A stretch of 64,000 nucleotides of DNA from Cupriavidus necator N-1 (GTDB lineage Bacteria > Pseudomonadota > Gammaproteobacteria > Burkholderiales > Burkholderiaceae). A program made the translations under genes and the position numbers. Shown here one piece after another: positions 52,259 to 62,151 of this stretch. Where the stretch lies: NCBI RefSeq assembly GCF_000219215.1, contig NC_015724.1, positions 186,001-250,000 of the forward strand, in the 5' to 3' direction. The first letter of the stretch is position 1. Every line of letters starts with the position of its first letter. Under the pieces are notes generated by a model. That model was not told the DNA's origin. It did no database searches and worked only from the letters and a program-made list of their open reading frames with translations.

Positions 52259-53548
52259 GTGGGGTTCATGATCATGATCTCTCTTCGACAGGATATGGAG
52301 GCCGCGAAAGCCGGGGTCGCGCCTTTGGCGTCAGACGGCACGCAGCACTTGCAATGGCGTATCTACATTCTCTGCGGGCTCGTGGCCTTTCTGGATGGTT
52401 TCGACACGCAGTCAATCGGGCCCGCCGCCGATGCAATCGCAGCTTCGATCGGCATCGATATCAAGGACTTTGGTCCGGTTTTCAGCGCGTCGCAGATTGG
52501 GTTCCTGATCGGCGCCATGATTTTTAGCGCCCTGGGAGACCGCTTCGGTCGCAAGCGGATGCTGGTTGCGGGAACGTTGATTATTGCCATCAGTTCGTTG
52601 GGCACGGCATTCGCGAGTTCATACAACGAGCTGATCGTGATTCGCATCGTAGCCGGGCTCGGCCTTGGCGGGGTTACTCCGAACTTTATCAGCCTGGCAT
52701 CGGAATTCTCTCCGCTTGTGCTCCGCGCTCGCGTTGTAACGATGCTGTGGGCAGCTGTCCCGCTCGGCGGAATGGTGGGGTCGTTCGTGAGTTCCGTCAC
52801 GCTTTCTCGGTTTGGGTGGCAGGCGATCTTCCTTCTCGGATGCGGGGCGCCGCTGTTGCTGGTGCCGGCCCTTGTTTTCCTGCTGCCGGAGTCTCGGGAG
52901 GTTCAGCGCGGTGCCAACGACAATGGCGCGGCTCAGTTGCGTGTTTCGCCTATCAGGACGCTGTTCGGTGAAGGGCGCGGCCTGGCCACGCTGTGGTTGT
53001 GGCTCGCGTCCTGGATGACCTGGGCGTTGCTCGTCGTCATCGGTGTCTGGACCCCGTCATTGCTGCAACGGGCCGGCTGGACGATAGCCATGGCCGCATC
53101 GATGCTTGGATTGCTGAACGCAGGCGGCGTCGCGGGAACATTCCTGATTGGCGCCGCGCTCAAGTTCGTTTCTCCCCAACGGGCGTTGATGCTGGCGCTG
53201 ATCGCCGCGACGGCATCGATAGTGATGTTGGGTGCTTTCACGCACAGTTTTGCTGTGGTTGCAGTCGCGGCCGGCCTTGCGGGTTTCTTCTCCTCCGCAG
53301 CGGGCGGTTCCTTGCTGGCACTATCGGCGAGCCTCTACCCGGAACATGTCCGCGCCACTGGGGTGGGCTGGTCCCTGGGGTTCGCGCGTACGGGGGCGGT
53401 GCTTGGTCCGGTTTGTGTCGGACTACTGGTTGGATTTCAGTGGTCTGCGGCCAGCATTTATTCAGCGATCGCCCTGCCTGGTCTGGTGGCAGCCGTTTTG
53501 GTCGTCCTCCTGAGCAGAACCTCAACCTTCCGCGCCGCAATAGAGTAG
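52259..53548 (+). CDS. MFS transporter, aromatic acid:H+ symporter (AAHS) type
   Basis: A 429-residue MFS protein. The GTG at 52259 has AAGG five bases upstream; ATGs at 52268 and 52274 are alternatives. DGFDTQSIGPAADAIA in the first membrane segment and the GDRFGRKRMLVAGT loop between segments 2 and 3 are the AAHS signatures seen in BenK and PcaK. About 12 membrane segments are visible. Import of an aromatic or related acid is likely. It precedes the GlcG-like gene by about 40 bp. Confidence 0.88.
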   Translation: MGFMIMISLRQDMEAAKAGVAPLASDGTQHLQWRIYILCGLVAFLDGFDTQSIGPAADAIAASIGIDIKDFGPVFSASQIGFLIGAMIFSALGDRFGRKRMLVAGTLIIAISSLGTAFASSYNELIVIRIVAGLGLGGVTPNFISLASEFSPLVLRARVVTMLWAAVPLGGMVGSFVSSVTLSRFGWQAIFLLGCGAPLLLVPALVFLLPESREVQRGANDNGAAQLRVSPIRTLFGEGRGLATLWLWLASWMTWALLVVIGVWTPSLLQRAGWTIAMAASMLGLLNAGGVAGTFLIGAALKFVSPQRALMLALIAATASIVMLGAFTHSFAVVAVAAGLAGFFSSAAGGSLLALSASLYPEHVRATGVGWSLGFARTGAVLGPVCVGLLVGFQWSAASIYSAIALPGLVAAVLVVLLSRTSTFRAAIE

Positions 53549-53586
53549 TCAGAAGAATTTGTCACCTCGAAACATGGGAAATGCCA

Positions 53587-54045
53587 ATGTCTACGGAAGA
53601 ATCGAACGTCAATAGCCTCACCCTAATCAGCTACAAACAAGCCAGCCAGGCGCTTGAAGCGGCTGTACGGCTAGCGCAAGGACATAACACCGCACTCAGC
53701 TTTGTGGTGGTTGACAGCGCTGGGCATCTTGTTGCCGCCGCGCGGATGGATGGCACCCCCTTTGTCACCATTGAAGTCGCGCGCGGAAAGGCATTTGCAT
53801 GCGTGGCCACCGGCGGGCAGTCTGGCAGGGCGCTGCGCCAGCGTTATGTCGACCATCCTATGGTGTGGGGCAACATCTCATCGTTGGGATATGGCGCACC
53901 GTTGCTGCCTGCAATCGGTTCACAGCCAATTTGGGTGAAGGGGGAACTGATCGGGGCGATGGGCGTAAGCGGTGGCGCAGCGGAAATCGAAGAAGAGACG
54001 CTGAAAAATGCCATCGAATCGATCGGGGGATCAGTGACGCCGTAG
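53587..54045 (+). CDS. GlcG/HbpS-family protein
   Basis: A 152-residue GlcG/HbpS-like protein without signal peptide; the ATG at 53581 is an alternative start. Family features: LISYKQASQALEAAVRLAQG, LSFVVVDSAGHLVAAARMDG, ARGKAFACVATGGQSGRAL and GAMGVSGGAAEIEEE. The family is linked to haem binding in HbpS and to glycolate operons in GlcG; function is usually unknown. In such operons it may be a small accessory enzyme or chaperone for a dioxygenase. Confidence 0.87.
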   Translation: MSTEESNVNSLTLISYKQASQALEAAVRLAQGHNTALSFVVVDSAGHLVAAARMDGTPFVTIEVARGKAFACVATGGQSGRALRQRYVDHPMVWGNISSLGYGAPLLPAIGSQPIWVKGELIGAMGVSGGAAEIEEETLKNAIESIGGSVTP

Positions 54046-54174
54046 CAGCGGCGGCGATAAAAAGTCGAGAATCCTCCTGACACGGCAAGACAGGAGCCAG
54101 TGCTGTCCGGGAAAGGCGCTCCTGATGCTGGCGAGGGTCAGTGTGGAGAAGAGTTTTCCAATAAGGAGATATGC

Positions 54175-54795
54175 ATGCTCACAATTTGGGGACACCAGGG
54201 CTCACCCAACGTGCAGAAGGTTATCTGGGCCTGTGAGGAGCTCGGTGCCCGCTATGTCCGGAAGGATATCGGGGGGGCGTTCGGAGGAACCGATACACCC
54301 AGCTATCTGGCCAAGAATCCGAACGGACGGGTGCCAACAATAGAGGACGACGGCTTCGCCTTGTGGGAATCCCACGCGATCCTTCGATATCTGGCCGCCA
54401 GGGACCCCGCAAAGCGTCTGACCTCCGACGATTGGCAAGCTCGCGCGAAAATTGACCAATGGATGGATTGGCACTGCGCACATCTGTCGCCTGCCATTCG
54501 CTCCCTTGTCGTGCTTGTCGTCAAGCCCAGGAGCACGATGCCAACCCCGGAAGAAATCGAAGCGGCCCGGGCGGAAATCATCCCGCTGCTGCGACTGGTG
54601 GATCGGGAGCTTGAGCAGCGCGACTATGTCGCCGGCAATACGTTCACGATAGCCGACATCCCCGTGGCGATTAGCTACAATCTCTGGAAGATCATGGAGC
54701 CGGCCTGCGCTGACTTTCCTGCCTTGGAAGCATGGTACGCCCGGATCAACAGACGGGTCGCTTTCAAACCGATGAGTGGACAGAGACGCGTTTAA
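54175..54795 (+). CDS. Glutathione S-transferase
   Basis: A 206-residue GST with AAGGAG before its ATG at 54175. The thioredoxin-like N-domain has SPNVQKVIWACEELG with the catalytic Ser near residue 10, NPNGRVPTIEDDGFALWES with the glutathione-binding cis-Pro and Ser, and the C-domain has VAGNTFTIADIPVAISYN. It resembles beta/theta-type bacterial GSTs. It may isomerise or dehalogenate a pathway intermediate, as maleylpyruvate isomerase-like GSTs do, but the sequence does not decide. Confidence 0.9.
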   Translation: MLTIWGHQGSPNVQKVIWACEELGARYVRKDIGGAFGGTDTPSYLAKNPNGRVPTIEDDGFALWESHAILRYLAARDPAKRLTSDDWQARAKIDQWMDWHCAHLSPAIRSLVVLVVKPRSTMPTPEEIEAARAEIIPLLRLVDRELEQRDYVAGNTFTIADIPVAISYNLWKIMEPACADFPALEAWYARINRRVAFKPMSGQRRV

Positions 54796-54882
54796 CTACG
54801 CGAAGCGACGGCAACCCATGTGAGTTTCCTCCGTGGGTTCACCGTCGTCTGTTCCTGCCGGTCTCCACTATTTTGGTTGACC

Positions 54883-55737
54883 TCACCTCGGTTCAAGAAA
54901 AGCGATGTCAGTCGTCCGTCGGCGAAATTCGCTCGGTGACAATGCCATGTGCTTCGTGAAGAAACGCGTGAAGTTGCTATGGGTCCCAAATCCGAGTTCG
55001 TCGGCCAGATCGACTAGCGGTCTGTCTGTGGTGGCAAGCCAGCGCGTTGCGATGCCTAAACGCAGGCTATCGATGTAGTGCCGAGGCGGGACCCCGACGC
55101 AAAGACTGAACTGCGCAAAGAAATGTGAACGGGAAATGCCTGCCGAGCGTGTAATTTCGCTAACCTGAGGATTCTCCGTCGCATGTTCGTGGATATAAGC
55201 GATAGCCTTTCTGATCCGGTGATCGGTCGGGCGCGTGTTCCTTAGCGCCCTGCCATCCGCATCGAGATTCCCATACTGCCTCACGACAGTACCGACCACC
55301 GCCTTCAGGCGCTCCTCGCAGGTCCCTGGCGATCCCAGGGACCGCGTTGTGATAGCGGCGACAAGCAAATTGACTTTTTCCCGAAGCTCGTCGGCAATCG
55401 GTTCTCGTGGACGAGGGAACAGATAATCCAGATGCGGCGCGGCATCCTTGAATTCGTTCGCCAACCAGGATGGGTTCAGAAAGAGCGACAGAATGGTGGT
55501 TGGACCGCAATCGCTGGGACGCTTCGCGTGCAGCACCCATGGATTGAGCAACACCACAGAGCTATCGTCCACCTCCAGCGAGGCGGATTCCAGCTGTAGC
55601 GCCGTATCCGCGCCGCTGAGCTTGATGATCACGTTGAATTCGCGATGTGCGTGCTCGACGATCGCTTGCTCAGTGGTGTTGATCGTCGCACGCCCGAAGT
55701 CGCCCTGCAGAATTTGGGCCGGGAGCCTCTCAGCCAT
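54883..55737 (-). CDS. AraC/XylS-family regulator
   Basis: A 284-residue regulator. The N-terminal cupin-like effector domain (about 1-150) includes SASLEVDDSSVVLLNPWVLH. The double helix-turn-helix (about 185-275) contains QVSEITRSAGISRSHFFAQF, LRLGIATRWLATTDRPLVDL and the AraC signature ELGFGTHSNFTRFFTKHMAL. It lies convergent to the GST and is the likely activator of the 50-54.8 kb genes, an inference from position only. Confidence 0.92.
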   Translation of the reverse strand: MAERLPAQILQGDFGRATINTTEQAIVEHAHREFNVIIKLSGADTALQLESASLEVDDSSVVLLNPWVLHAKRPSDCGPTTILSLFLNPSWLANEFKDAAPHLDYLFPRPREPIADELREKVNLLVAAITTRSLGSPGTCEERLKAVVGTVVRQYGNLDADGRALRNTRPTDHRIRKAIAYIHEHATENPQVSEITRSAGISRSHFFAQFSLCVGVPPRHYIDSLRLGIATRWLATTDRPLVDLADELGFGTHSNFTRFFTKHMALSPSEFRRRTTDIAFLEPR

Positions 55738-55775
55738 CCCCTACTCCTGTTCGTTCAGTCAATCCGACGCAGATC

Positions 55776-55795
55776 TGCCGGCACGCGCGCCGGCA
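55776..55795. terminator. Hairpin downstream of RraA-like gene
   Basis: TGCCGGC and GCCGGCA form a 7-bp stem with a 6-base loop, 7 bases after the RraA-like stop on the minus strand. No T-tract is visible. Confidence 0.4.
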
Positions 55796-55801
55796 TGCCG
55801 A

Positions 55802-56314
55802 TCAGTACGCTTGCGGCGGCGCGGCCGCCTGGATCGCCTCCGGGCTGATGAGCACGGCATCCGCGTCGCAATACACCCATTCGCCCGGCCTGAAGATCAC
55901 GCCCCCGAAGGTCAGCGGGACGTTATCTTCGGCGCCCGGCTGCTCGGACGCATTGCGCAGTGCCGTCGTACCCAGTGCCTTGACGCCGATGTCGATGCCA
56001 TTGACGGTCTTGCTGTCGCGAATGACGCCATGAATGACCAGTCCCGCCCAACCATTGGCCGCCGCCAGTCCGGCAAGCCGGTCGCCGAACACGCCGATGC
56101 GCAGCGAGCCGCCCACATCGACGACCAGCACGCGGCCGGCGCCGGGCGTCGAAAGACGGCGCAACACCGGCCTGTGATCCTCCTGCACGCGCAGGGTCGC
56201 GCAGGGGCCGGCAAAATGCTCGCGCAAGCCGAAGCTGCGGAATTGCAGCTGGCAGACCGAGGTCGTGTCAGGGTGCTCGTCGGAAAGGTCGCTGGTAGAG
56301 AACATGATAAGCAT
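55802..56314 (-). CDS. RraA-like protein / putative 4-hydroxy-4-methyl-2-oxoglutarate aldolase
   Basis: A 170-residue RraA-fold protein; the ATG at 56305 (MFSTSDLSDEHPD) is an equally good start. Conserved stretches are STPGAGRVLVVDVGGSLRIG, FGDRLAGLAAANGWAGLVIH and GVIRDSKTVNGIDIGVKALG, including the Arg-Asp pair needed for metal-pyruvate binding in HMG/CHA aldolases. In a catabolic run, class II pyruvate aldolase or oxaloacetate decarboxylase activity is more likely than RNase E inhibition. It ends the minus-strand run from 63.5 kb. Confidence 0.85.
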   Translation of the reverse strand: MLIMFSTSDLSDEHPDTTSVCQLQFRSFGLREHFAGPCATLRVQEDHRPVLRRLSTPGAGRVLVVDVGGSLRIGVFGDRLAGLAAANGWAGLVIHGVIRDSKTVNGIDIGVKALGTTALRNASEQPGAEDNVPLTFGGVIFRPGEWVYCDADAVLISPEAIQAAAPPQAY

Positions 56315-56372
56315 GGGGGCGTGAAGTGGGAGGAATGCGCGCGGCCGTGTGACACCACACGGCCGCGCCTGC

Positions 56373-57356
56373 TTAGTTGAGCGTGATGCCGGCCTTTTTC
56401 ACCACCTCGCCGTACCGTGCATAGTCGCTGCGGATCTGTTTGGCGAATTCATCCGGGCTGTTGCCCACCGGGGTGATGCCTAGATCGAGCATCCTGGCCC
56501 GCGTTTCGGGCTGATCCAGCACCTTGCGGATTTCCCGCTGCAAGCGCGTCACGACGGCGGGCGGCGTGCCGGCTGGCGCGAGGATGCCTACCCAGGAATC
56601 GACGCTGAAGTTCCTGACCCCGGACTCCATCAGCGTCGGCACTTCCGGCAGCGACGCGATGCGCTGGCTGCCGGTCACGGCGATGGCACGGACCTGGCCG
56701 CTCTTCACATACTGGGACACGCTCGCCACTGCGGTGCAGAGCACGGGCAGGGAGCCGCCGAGCACGTCCGTCAGCGCCTGCGAGCCGCCCTTGTACGGGA
56801 TGTGCTGCAGATTGATGCCGGCCTGTTCCTTCAGCAACTCTCCGGCAAGATGGCAGGTGGTGCCGGTGCCGGAACTGCCGAACGACAAGCCGGTGCTCTT
56901 CCTGGAGCTGGCGTAGGCGACCAGCTCCTTGAAGTTCTTGGCGGGTACCGACGGACTGGTCACGAAGATCAGGGTGGCGTCGCCCACCTTGGTGATGGGA
57001 GCGAAATCAGCCAGCACGTTAAAGCGCGGCTTGGTGATGTGGGTGCCGGTCACCAGCGCGCCGTCGAAGCCGAGCAGCAAGGTGTAGCCGTCGGCGCTTG
57101 CCTTGGCTACCATCTCCGCGCCGATATTGCCCGAGGCGCCGGGCCGGTTGTCGACGATCACGGACTGGCCCAGCGCTTGCCCCAGCTTGTCCGCCACCAG
57201 GCGCGCGCTGGCGTCGGTGACACCGCCGGGAACGAACGGCACCACCAGCCGTATCGGGCGCGACGGGTACGCCTCGGCGCTGGCTTGGGCGGTCCCGCCG
57301 GCGCCGATGGCGGTGATGATGCCTAACACGCCCAGGCAAATCTTCGGGTAGCGCAT
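56373..57356 (-). CDS. Bug/TctC-family periplasmic solute-binding protein
   Basis: A 327-residue Bug protein with start at 57356 after TTGCAGGAGACTCA. The signal peptide ends near AQA (about 25), then AYPSRPIRLVVPFVPGGVTD, VIVDNRPGASGNIGAEMV and LQHIPYKGGSQALTDVLGG. It is the intact relative of the fragment at 15.3-15.5 kb, and their upstream regions match as well. It probably captures the acid used by the LeuCD/CoA-transferase genes upstream in this run. Confidence 0.92.
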   Translation of the reverse strand: MRYPKICLGVLGIITAIGAGGTAQASAEAYPSRPIRLVVPFVPGGVTDASARLVADKLGQALGQSVIVDNRPGASGNIGAEMVAKASADGYTLLLGFDGALVTGTHITKPRFNVLADFAPITKVGDATLIFVTSPSVPAKNFKELVAYASSRKSTGLSFGSSGTGTTCHLAGELLKEQAGINLQHIPYKGGSQALTDVLGGSLPVLCTAVASVSQYVKSGQVRAIAVTGSQRIASLPEVPTLMESGVRNFSVDSWVGILAPAGTPPAVVTRLQREIRKVLDQPETRARMLDLGITPVGNSPDEFAKQIRSDYARYGEVVKKAGITLN

Positions 57357-57571
57357 TGAGTCTCCTGCAAATTTTTCGTTAGATGAATGATCAGGCACCT
57401 GTGCGGGCCATTCTACGGATGCGGGCGGCGCATGATGTGCCGTTCCCATGCGCATTGCACCGGGTACGCCGACGAAAATTCCGCAGAAAAAGGCGTGGGC
57501 AGCACGATATGCTGCAACGGGACGCACACCGGCACCGGTGGAAATCGCCGCGCGGCTTCCCGCTGCTGGCC

Positions 57572-58054
57572 CTACTTCCGTGCCGTGGGTTCCGGCAGCG
57601 GCAGCGCGGTCTGGTACTTCACCTGCTTGAGCGCGAAGCTGGAGCGGATGCTTGCCACCCCAGCCAGCCGCGTCAGCTTGTCGACGATAAAGTGCTCGAG
57701 CGCCTGCACTTCGGCAACCACCACCCGGATCAGGTAGTCGGAATCGCCACTCATCAGATAGCACTCCATCACCTGCGGCAGTGCTAGGACCGCGCGCTCG
57801 AACGATTCCAGGCCGGCGCGGGTCTGCTTTTCCAGCGTAACCTGGATGAAGACGTTGACGTTGAGGCCAAGCTTGCGGGGATCCAGCAGCGTGACATGTC
57901 TGCTGATCAGTCCCGACTGCTTCAGCACGCGCACGCGTGCCAGGCAGGGTGACGGTGAAAGGTTGACGCGGGCCGCCAATTCCACATTGGTGAGGCAGGC
58001 GTCGCGCTGCAGCTCGGCCAGTATCCTGAGGTCGATTTTGTCGAGATCGATCAT
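57572..58054 (-). CDS. Lrp/AsnC-family regulator
   Basis: A 160-residue Lrp-type protein. The helix-turn-helix at about 5-60 includes [20 protein letters not shown] and [18 protein letters not shown]. The C-terminal RAM ligand domain has [20 protein letters not shown]. It starts 7 bp after leuD, so it is co-transcribed with the dehydratase genes. It probably controls them, and perhaps the Bug gene 215 bp downstream. Confidence 0.92.
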   Translation of the reverse strand: MIDLDKIDLRILAELQRDACLTNVELAARVNLSPSPCLARVRVLKQSGLISRHVTLLDPRKLGLNVNVFIQVTLEKQTRAGLESFERAVLALPQVMECYLMSGDSDYLIRVVVAEVQALEHFIVDKLTRLAGVASIRSSFALKQVKYQTALPLPEPTARK

Positions 58055-58061
58055 GGAAGCA

Positions 58062-58658
58062 TTATGGTTGGGACTGCAGGATTGCCAGCCTTGCGCGGGT
58101 CTCGTGGCTGCCCTGCAGCAGCACGGACAGGGAGTCCCAGTTGCCGTTCAGCAATTGCCGCCGCGGGCCGTCGCGCATGCCAATGGCCAGCGTTGCGTCG
58201 GGCAGGGCGAGTGTCATGTTGGCCAGGTCGATTTGCAGTGTCGTGGCCGGCCGCGCTTCGCAGTGCGCCTGCAACCGCCGCACCGCATCATCAGCCAGGT
58301 GGACGCAGGCGATGCCAAGCGCCACGCAATTGCCGGCGAAGATCTCGCCAAACGACTCTCCCACGATGGCACGTATGCCGTACCGGCGCAGTGCCTGCGG
58401 CGCGTGCTCGCGCGAAGAGCCGCAGCCGAAGTTGGCGTTGACCAGCAGGATCTCCGCGCCGGCGAAGCGCGGGTCATCGAAGGGGTGCAGGCGCTGCCGG
58501 GCCCGCGCCAGCTTGCGCTCGTCGCCGAACACATGGGCCTCCAGGCCGTCGAAGGTGATGCACTTGAGATGGCGCGCGGGCATGATCTGGTCGGTGTCGA
58601 TGTCATCGCCGCGCAGTGGCATGGCGCGGGCGGCAATCTGTTCTATGCGGTGGTTCAT
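58062..58658 (-). CDS. leuD: LeuD-type aconitase-family dehydratase small subunit
   Basis: A 198-residue small subunit of the isopropylmalate isomerase type: [16 protein letters not shown] near residue 18, and [20 protein letters not shown] with the substrate-binding loop near 75. Its ATG overlaps the large-subunit stop (ATGA). Context argues against simple leucine synthesis: no leuB or leuA, but a CoA-transferase and a lyase lie upstream. Related pairs hydrate maleate, citraconate/mesaconate-type or dimethylmaleate substrates. The symbol reflects homology, not proven function. Confidence 0.88.
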   Translation of the reverse strand: MNHRIEQIAARAMPLRGDDIDTDQIMPARHLKCITFDGLEAHVFGDERKLARARQRLHPFDDPRFAGAEILLVNANFGCGSSREHAPQALRRYGIRAIVGESFGEIFAGNCVALGIACVHLADDAVRRLQAHCEARPATTLQIDLANMTLALPDATLAIGMRDGPRRQLLNGNWDSLSVLLQGSHETRARLAILQSQP

Positions 58659-60088
58659 GGTTGCTCGATGGTGCGCGATGATGGGGGTGCGGTTCCGTCA
58701 ATGCCGAACAGCCGGCGCGCGTCGACGATCTCGCCCGCGATGGCGGCCGCTGCCACCATAACCGGCGACATCAGCATGGTGCGGCCCTCGGGCGAGCCCT
58801 GGCGGCCGCGGAAGTTCCGGTTGGACGATGAGGCACAGCGCTGGTGGCCGCTGAGGCGGTCGGCATTCATGCCGCAGCACAGCGAGCAGCCGGCGTCGCG
58901 CATTTCAAAGCCGGCCTCGGTGAAGAGGCGGTCGATGCCGCTGGCAATCAGCGCCTCGTGTACCGCGCGCGAGCCTGGCACCACCAGCGCCTTCACATGT
59001 GCGGCGACGCGATAGGTGCCGCGCCGCAGGTGCTCGGCAACGGCTTCGAAGTCGGATAGCCGGCCGTTGGTGCAGGAGCCGATGAATGCCACGTCGACGC
59101 GGGTGCCGGCAATGGGCTGTTCCGCTTCAAGTCCCATGAATCCGAGCGTGTCGGCCAGCGCCGGCGACACCACGGGAATCCGCTCATGCACGGCCACCGC
59201 CTGGTCCGGCGAGGTGCCCCATGTGACCATCGGGCCGATCTCGTCCGCATGCAGCGTGACCCTGTTGTCATAGCGCGCGTCCGCATCGGAGCGGACCTTC
59301 TCCCAGCGCGCGACGGACTGCCTGAAGCGTTGCCCGGCGGGCGCGTGCGCGCGGCCTTGCAGGTAGCGGTAGGTGGTGGCATCCGGATTGACATAGCCGC
59401 ACCGCGCGCCGCCCTCGATCGCCATATTGCAGAGCGTCATGCGCTCTTCCATCGAGAAGCGCTCCACCACCTCGCCGCCGAATTCATAGGCATAGCCGAC
59501 GCCGCCCTTGGCGCCCAGGCGCGCAATCGCGTACAAGGCGACATCCTTCGCGTAGACGCCCGGTGCCAGCTTGCCGACGATGTCGATGCGACGCACGCGC
59601 AGCTTTTCACACAGCATGGTCTGGCTGGCCAGCACGTCGCGCACCTGGGTCGTGCCGATGCCGAAGGCGACTGCGCCAAAGGCACCATATGTCGAGGTAT
59701 GGCTGTCGCCACAGACCACTACCATGCCCGGGTGGATCAGCCCGCGCTCCGGCGCGATCACGTGGATGATGCCGTGTTCGCCTTGGCGTGGATCGAAGTA
59801 GCGGATGCCGGATTCCGCGGCATTGCCGCGCATCGTGGCAATCTGCAGGGCGCTGGTGGCATCGTCCACGGCCTCGGGGTCTCCCAGGGTCGAGGTGGTA
59901 TGGTCGGACGTGGAGAAGGTGCGCTCCGGGTACGCCACCTTCAGCCCTCGTTCGCGCAGCGTGGCAAACGCCTGCGGACTGGAGACTTCATTGAGCATGT
60001 GGCGGTCCACCACGATCTGGTACTGGCCGGGTGCGAGCTCGCGCAGCGCGTGGCTGTCGAACACTTTTTCGTAGAGCGTCTTTCCCAT
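58655..60088 (-). CDS. leuC: LeuC-type aconitase-family dehydratase large subunit
   Basis: A 477-residue large subunit starting at the ATG at 60088. Key parts are VCGDSHTSTYGAFGAVAFGI near residue 130, and three cluster cysteines: one in FIGSCTNGRLSDFE and two in DAGCSLCCGMNAD. The usual sequence is CxxCLG; here Cys-Cys-Gly occupies that spot. NRNFRGRQGSPEGRTMLMSP is the conserved C-terminal block. With LeuD it forms a 4Fe-4S dehydratase. Position after a class III CoA-transferase suggests catabolic hydration of an unsaturated di- or tricarboxylate. Confidence 0.9.
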   Translation of the reverse strand: MGKTLYEKVFDSHALRELAPGQYQIVVDRHMLNEVSSPQAFATLRERGLKVAYPERTFSTSDHTTSTLGDPEAVDDATSALQIATMRGNAAESGIRYFDPRQGEHGIIHVIAPERGLIHPGMVVVCGDSHTSTYGAFGAVAFGIGTTQVRDVLASQTMLCEKLRVRRIDIVGKLAPGVYAKDVALYAIARLGAKGGVGYAYEFGGEVVERFSMEERMTLCNMAIEGGARCGYVNPDATTYRYLQGRAHAPAGQRFRQSVARWEKVRSDADARYDNRVTLHADEIGPMVTWGTSPDQAVAVHERIPVVSPALADTLGFMGLEAEQPIAGTRVDVAFIGSCTNGRLSDFEAVAEHLRRGTYRVAAHVKALVVPGSRAVHEALIASGIDRLFTEAGFEMRDAGCSLCCGMNADRLSGHQRCASSSNRNFRGRQGSPEGRTMLMSPVMVAAAAIAGEIVDARRLFGIDGTAPPSSRTIEQP

Positions 60089-60107
60089 CGTCCGATTCCC
60101 GTTCGCC

Positions 60108-61309
<1,202 letters not shown>

Positions 61310-61313
<4 letters not shown>

Positions 61314-62104
61314 TGCGGCTCCTTCTGGACAAGGTGCGCTGAAGCTTCCTCTTCGGTGCGCACCCAAAGTGCATTGGCGATGGGGTGTTCGATTTCCTCG
61401 GCCAGATGGCCGAGCAGGCCGACGGCACGGCTCACCACCGCCAGGCCGCGGCACAGCTTCCAGGACAGGCCAAGCTCGGATGCGATGGCGCCGATCGCCC
61501 CGGTGGCGTTTACCGGCAGCTGGCCAGGCTTGCCGAAGGCGCGCTCGGCTTCCAGCGAGATCGCTTTCATCAGCGCGACGTAAGGCCCGGCCAGGCCGTT
61601 TTCCTCGGCGATGGCAAACAGCGTGACCGCGCGCGGGTCGACCGGCTTATGCACGGGGTGGCCAATGCCCGGCACCGGCAGGCGTTGCTGCCGATGTTCC
61701 TGCACGATGCGCGCGGCGGTTTCCGCCACGTCGTATTGCTTTGCCGTGCCAAGTGGCTGCACGCCCTGCAGCAGGCGGGCGGCGCCTTCGGCCGTGCCCG
61801 CGAAGGTCGTGCCCATGCCGCACAGGCCTGCCGCGATCGCGGCCTGCATCGACTCCGGCGCGCCGAGATAGGTCAGCCGCGCCACCATCGCGGAGGGCGT
61901 CATGCCGTGCTCGACCAGCACGGCGAGAATGGCGTTGAATACGGTCGATTCGGCGGCGCCTGGCCTTCTGCCGGTGACTTCGAGGAAGGCAAAGTCCCCC
62001 AGGGCGATCTTGCCTAGCACGTCCTGGCACAGGTCCAGTCCGCGCACCGTGATGCGGTCGGCGGTGCTCCAGCCCATGTCCGATCGCAGTTCCTGTTTTT
62101 CCAT
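61310..62104 (-). CDS. Citrate synthase-like citryl-CoA lyase family protein
   Basis: A 264-residue short citrate synthase-fold protein, about two-thirds the usual synthase length. Conserved segments are LVEHGMTPSAMVARL (His66), AAGLCGMGTTFAGTAEGAAR and GIGHPVHKPVDPRA (His149 and His152), and LAEEIEHPIAN near the end. Such short forms act in the cleavage direction, splitting citryl-CoA or a homolog into acetyl-CoA and a 2-oxo acid. Coupling to a CoA-transferase supports cleavage of citramalyl-CoA or a similar ester. Confidence 0.87.
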
Positions 62105-62151
62105 GGCTTACTCCTGTTGAATACGTTACCTCGCCGGGGGGGCGTTGGCGG

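Noticed and set aside
58062..60088. Leucine biosynthesis operon
   Set aside because: leuA and leuB are absent, and the genes are coupled to a CoA-transferase and a lyase, which fits catabolism better.
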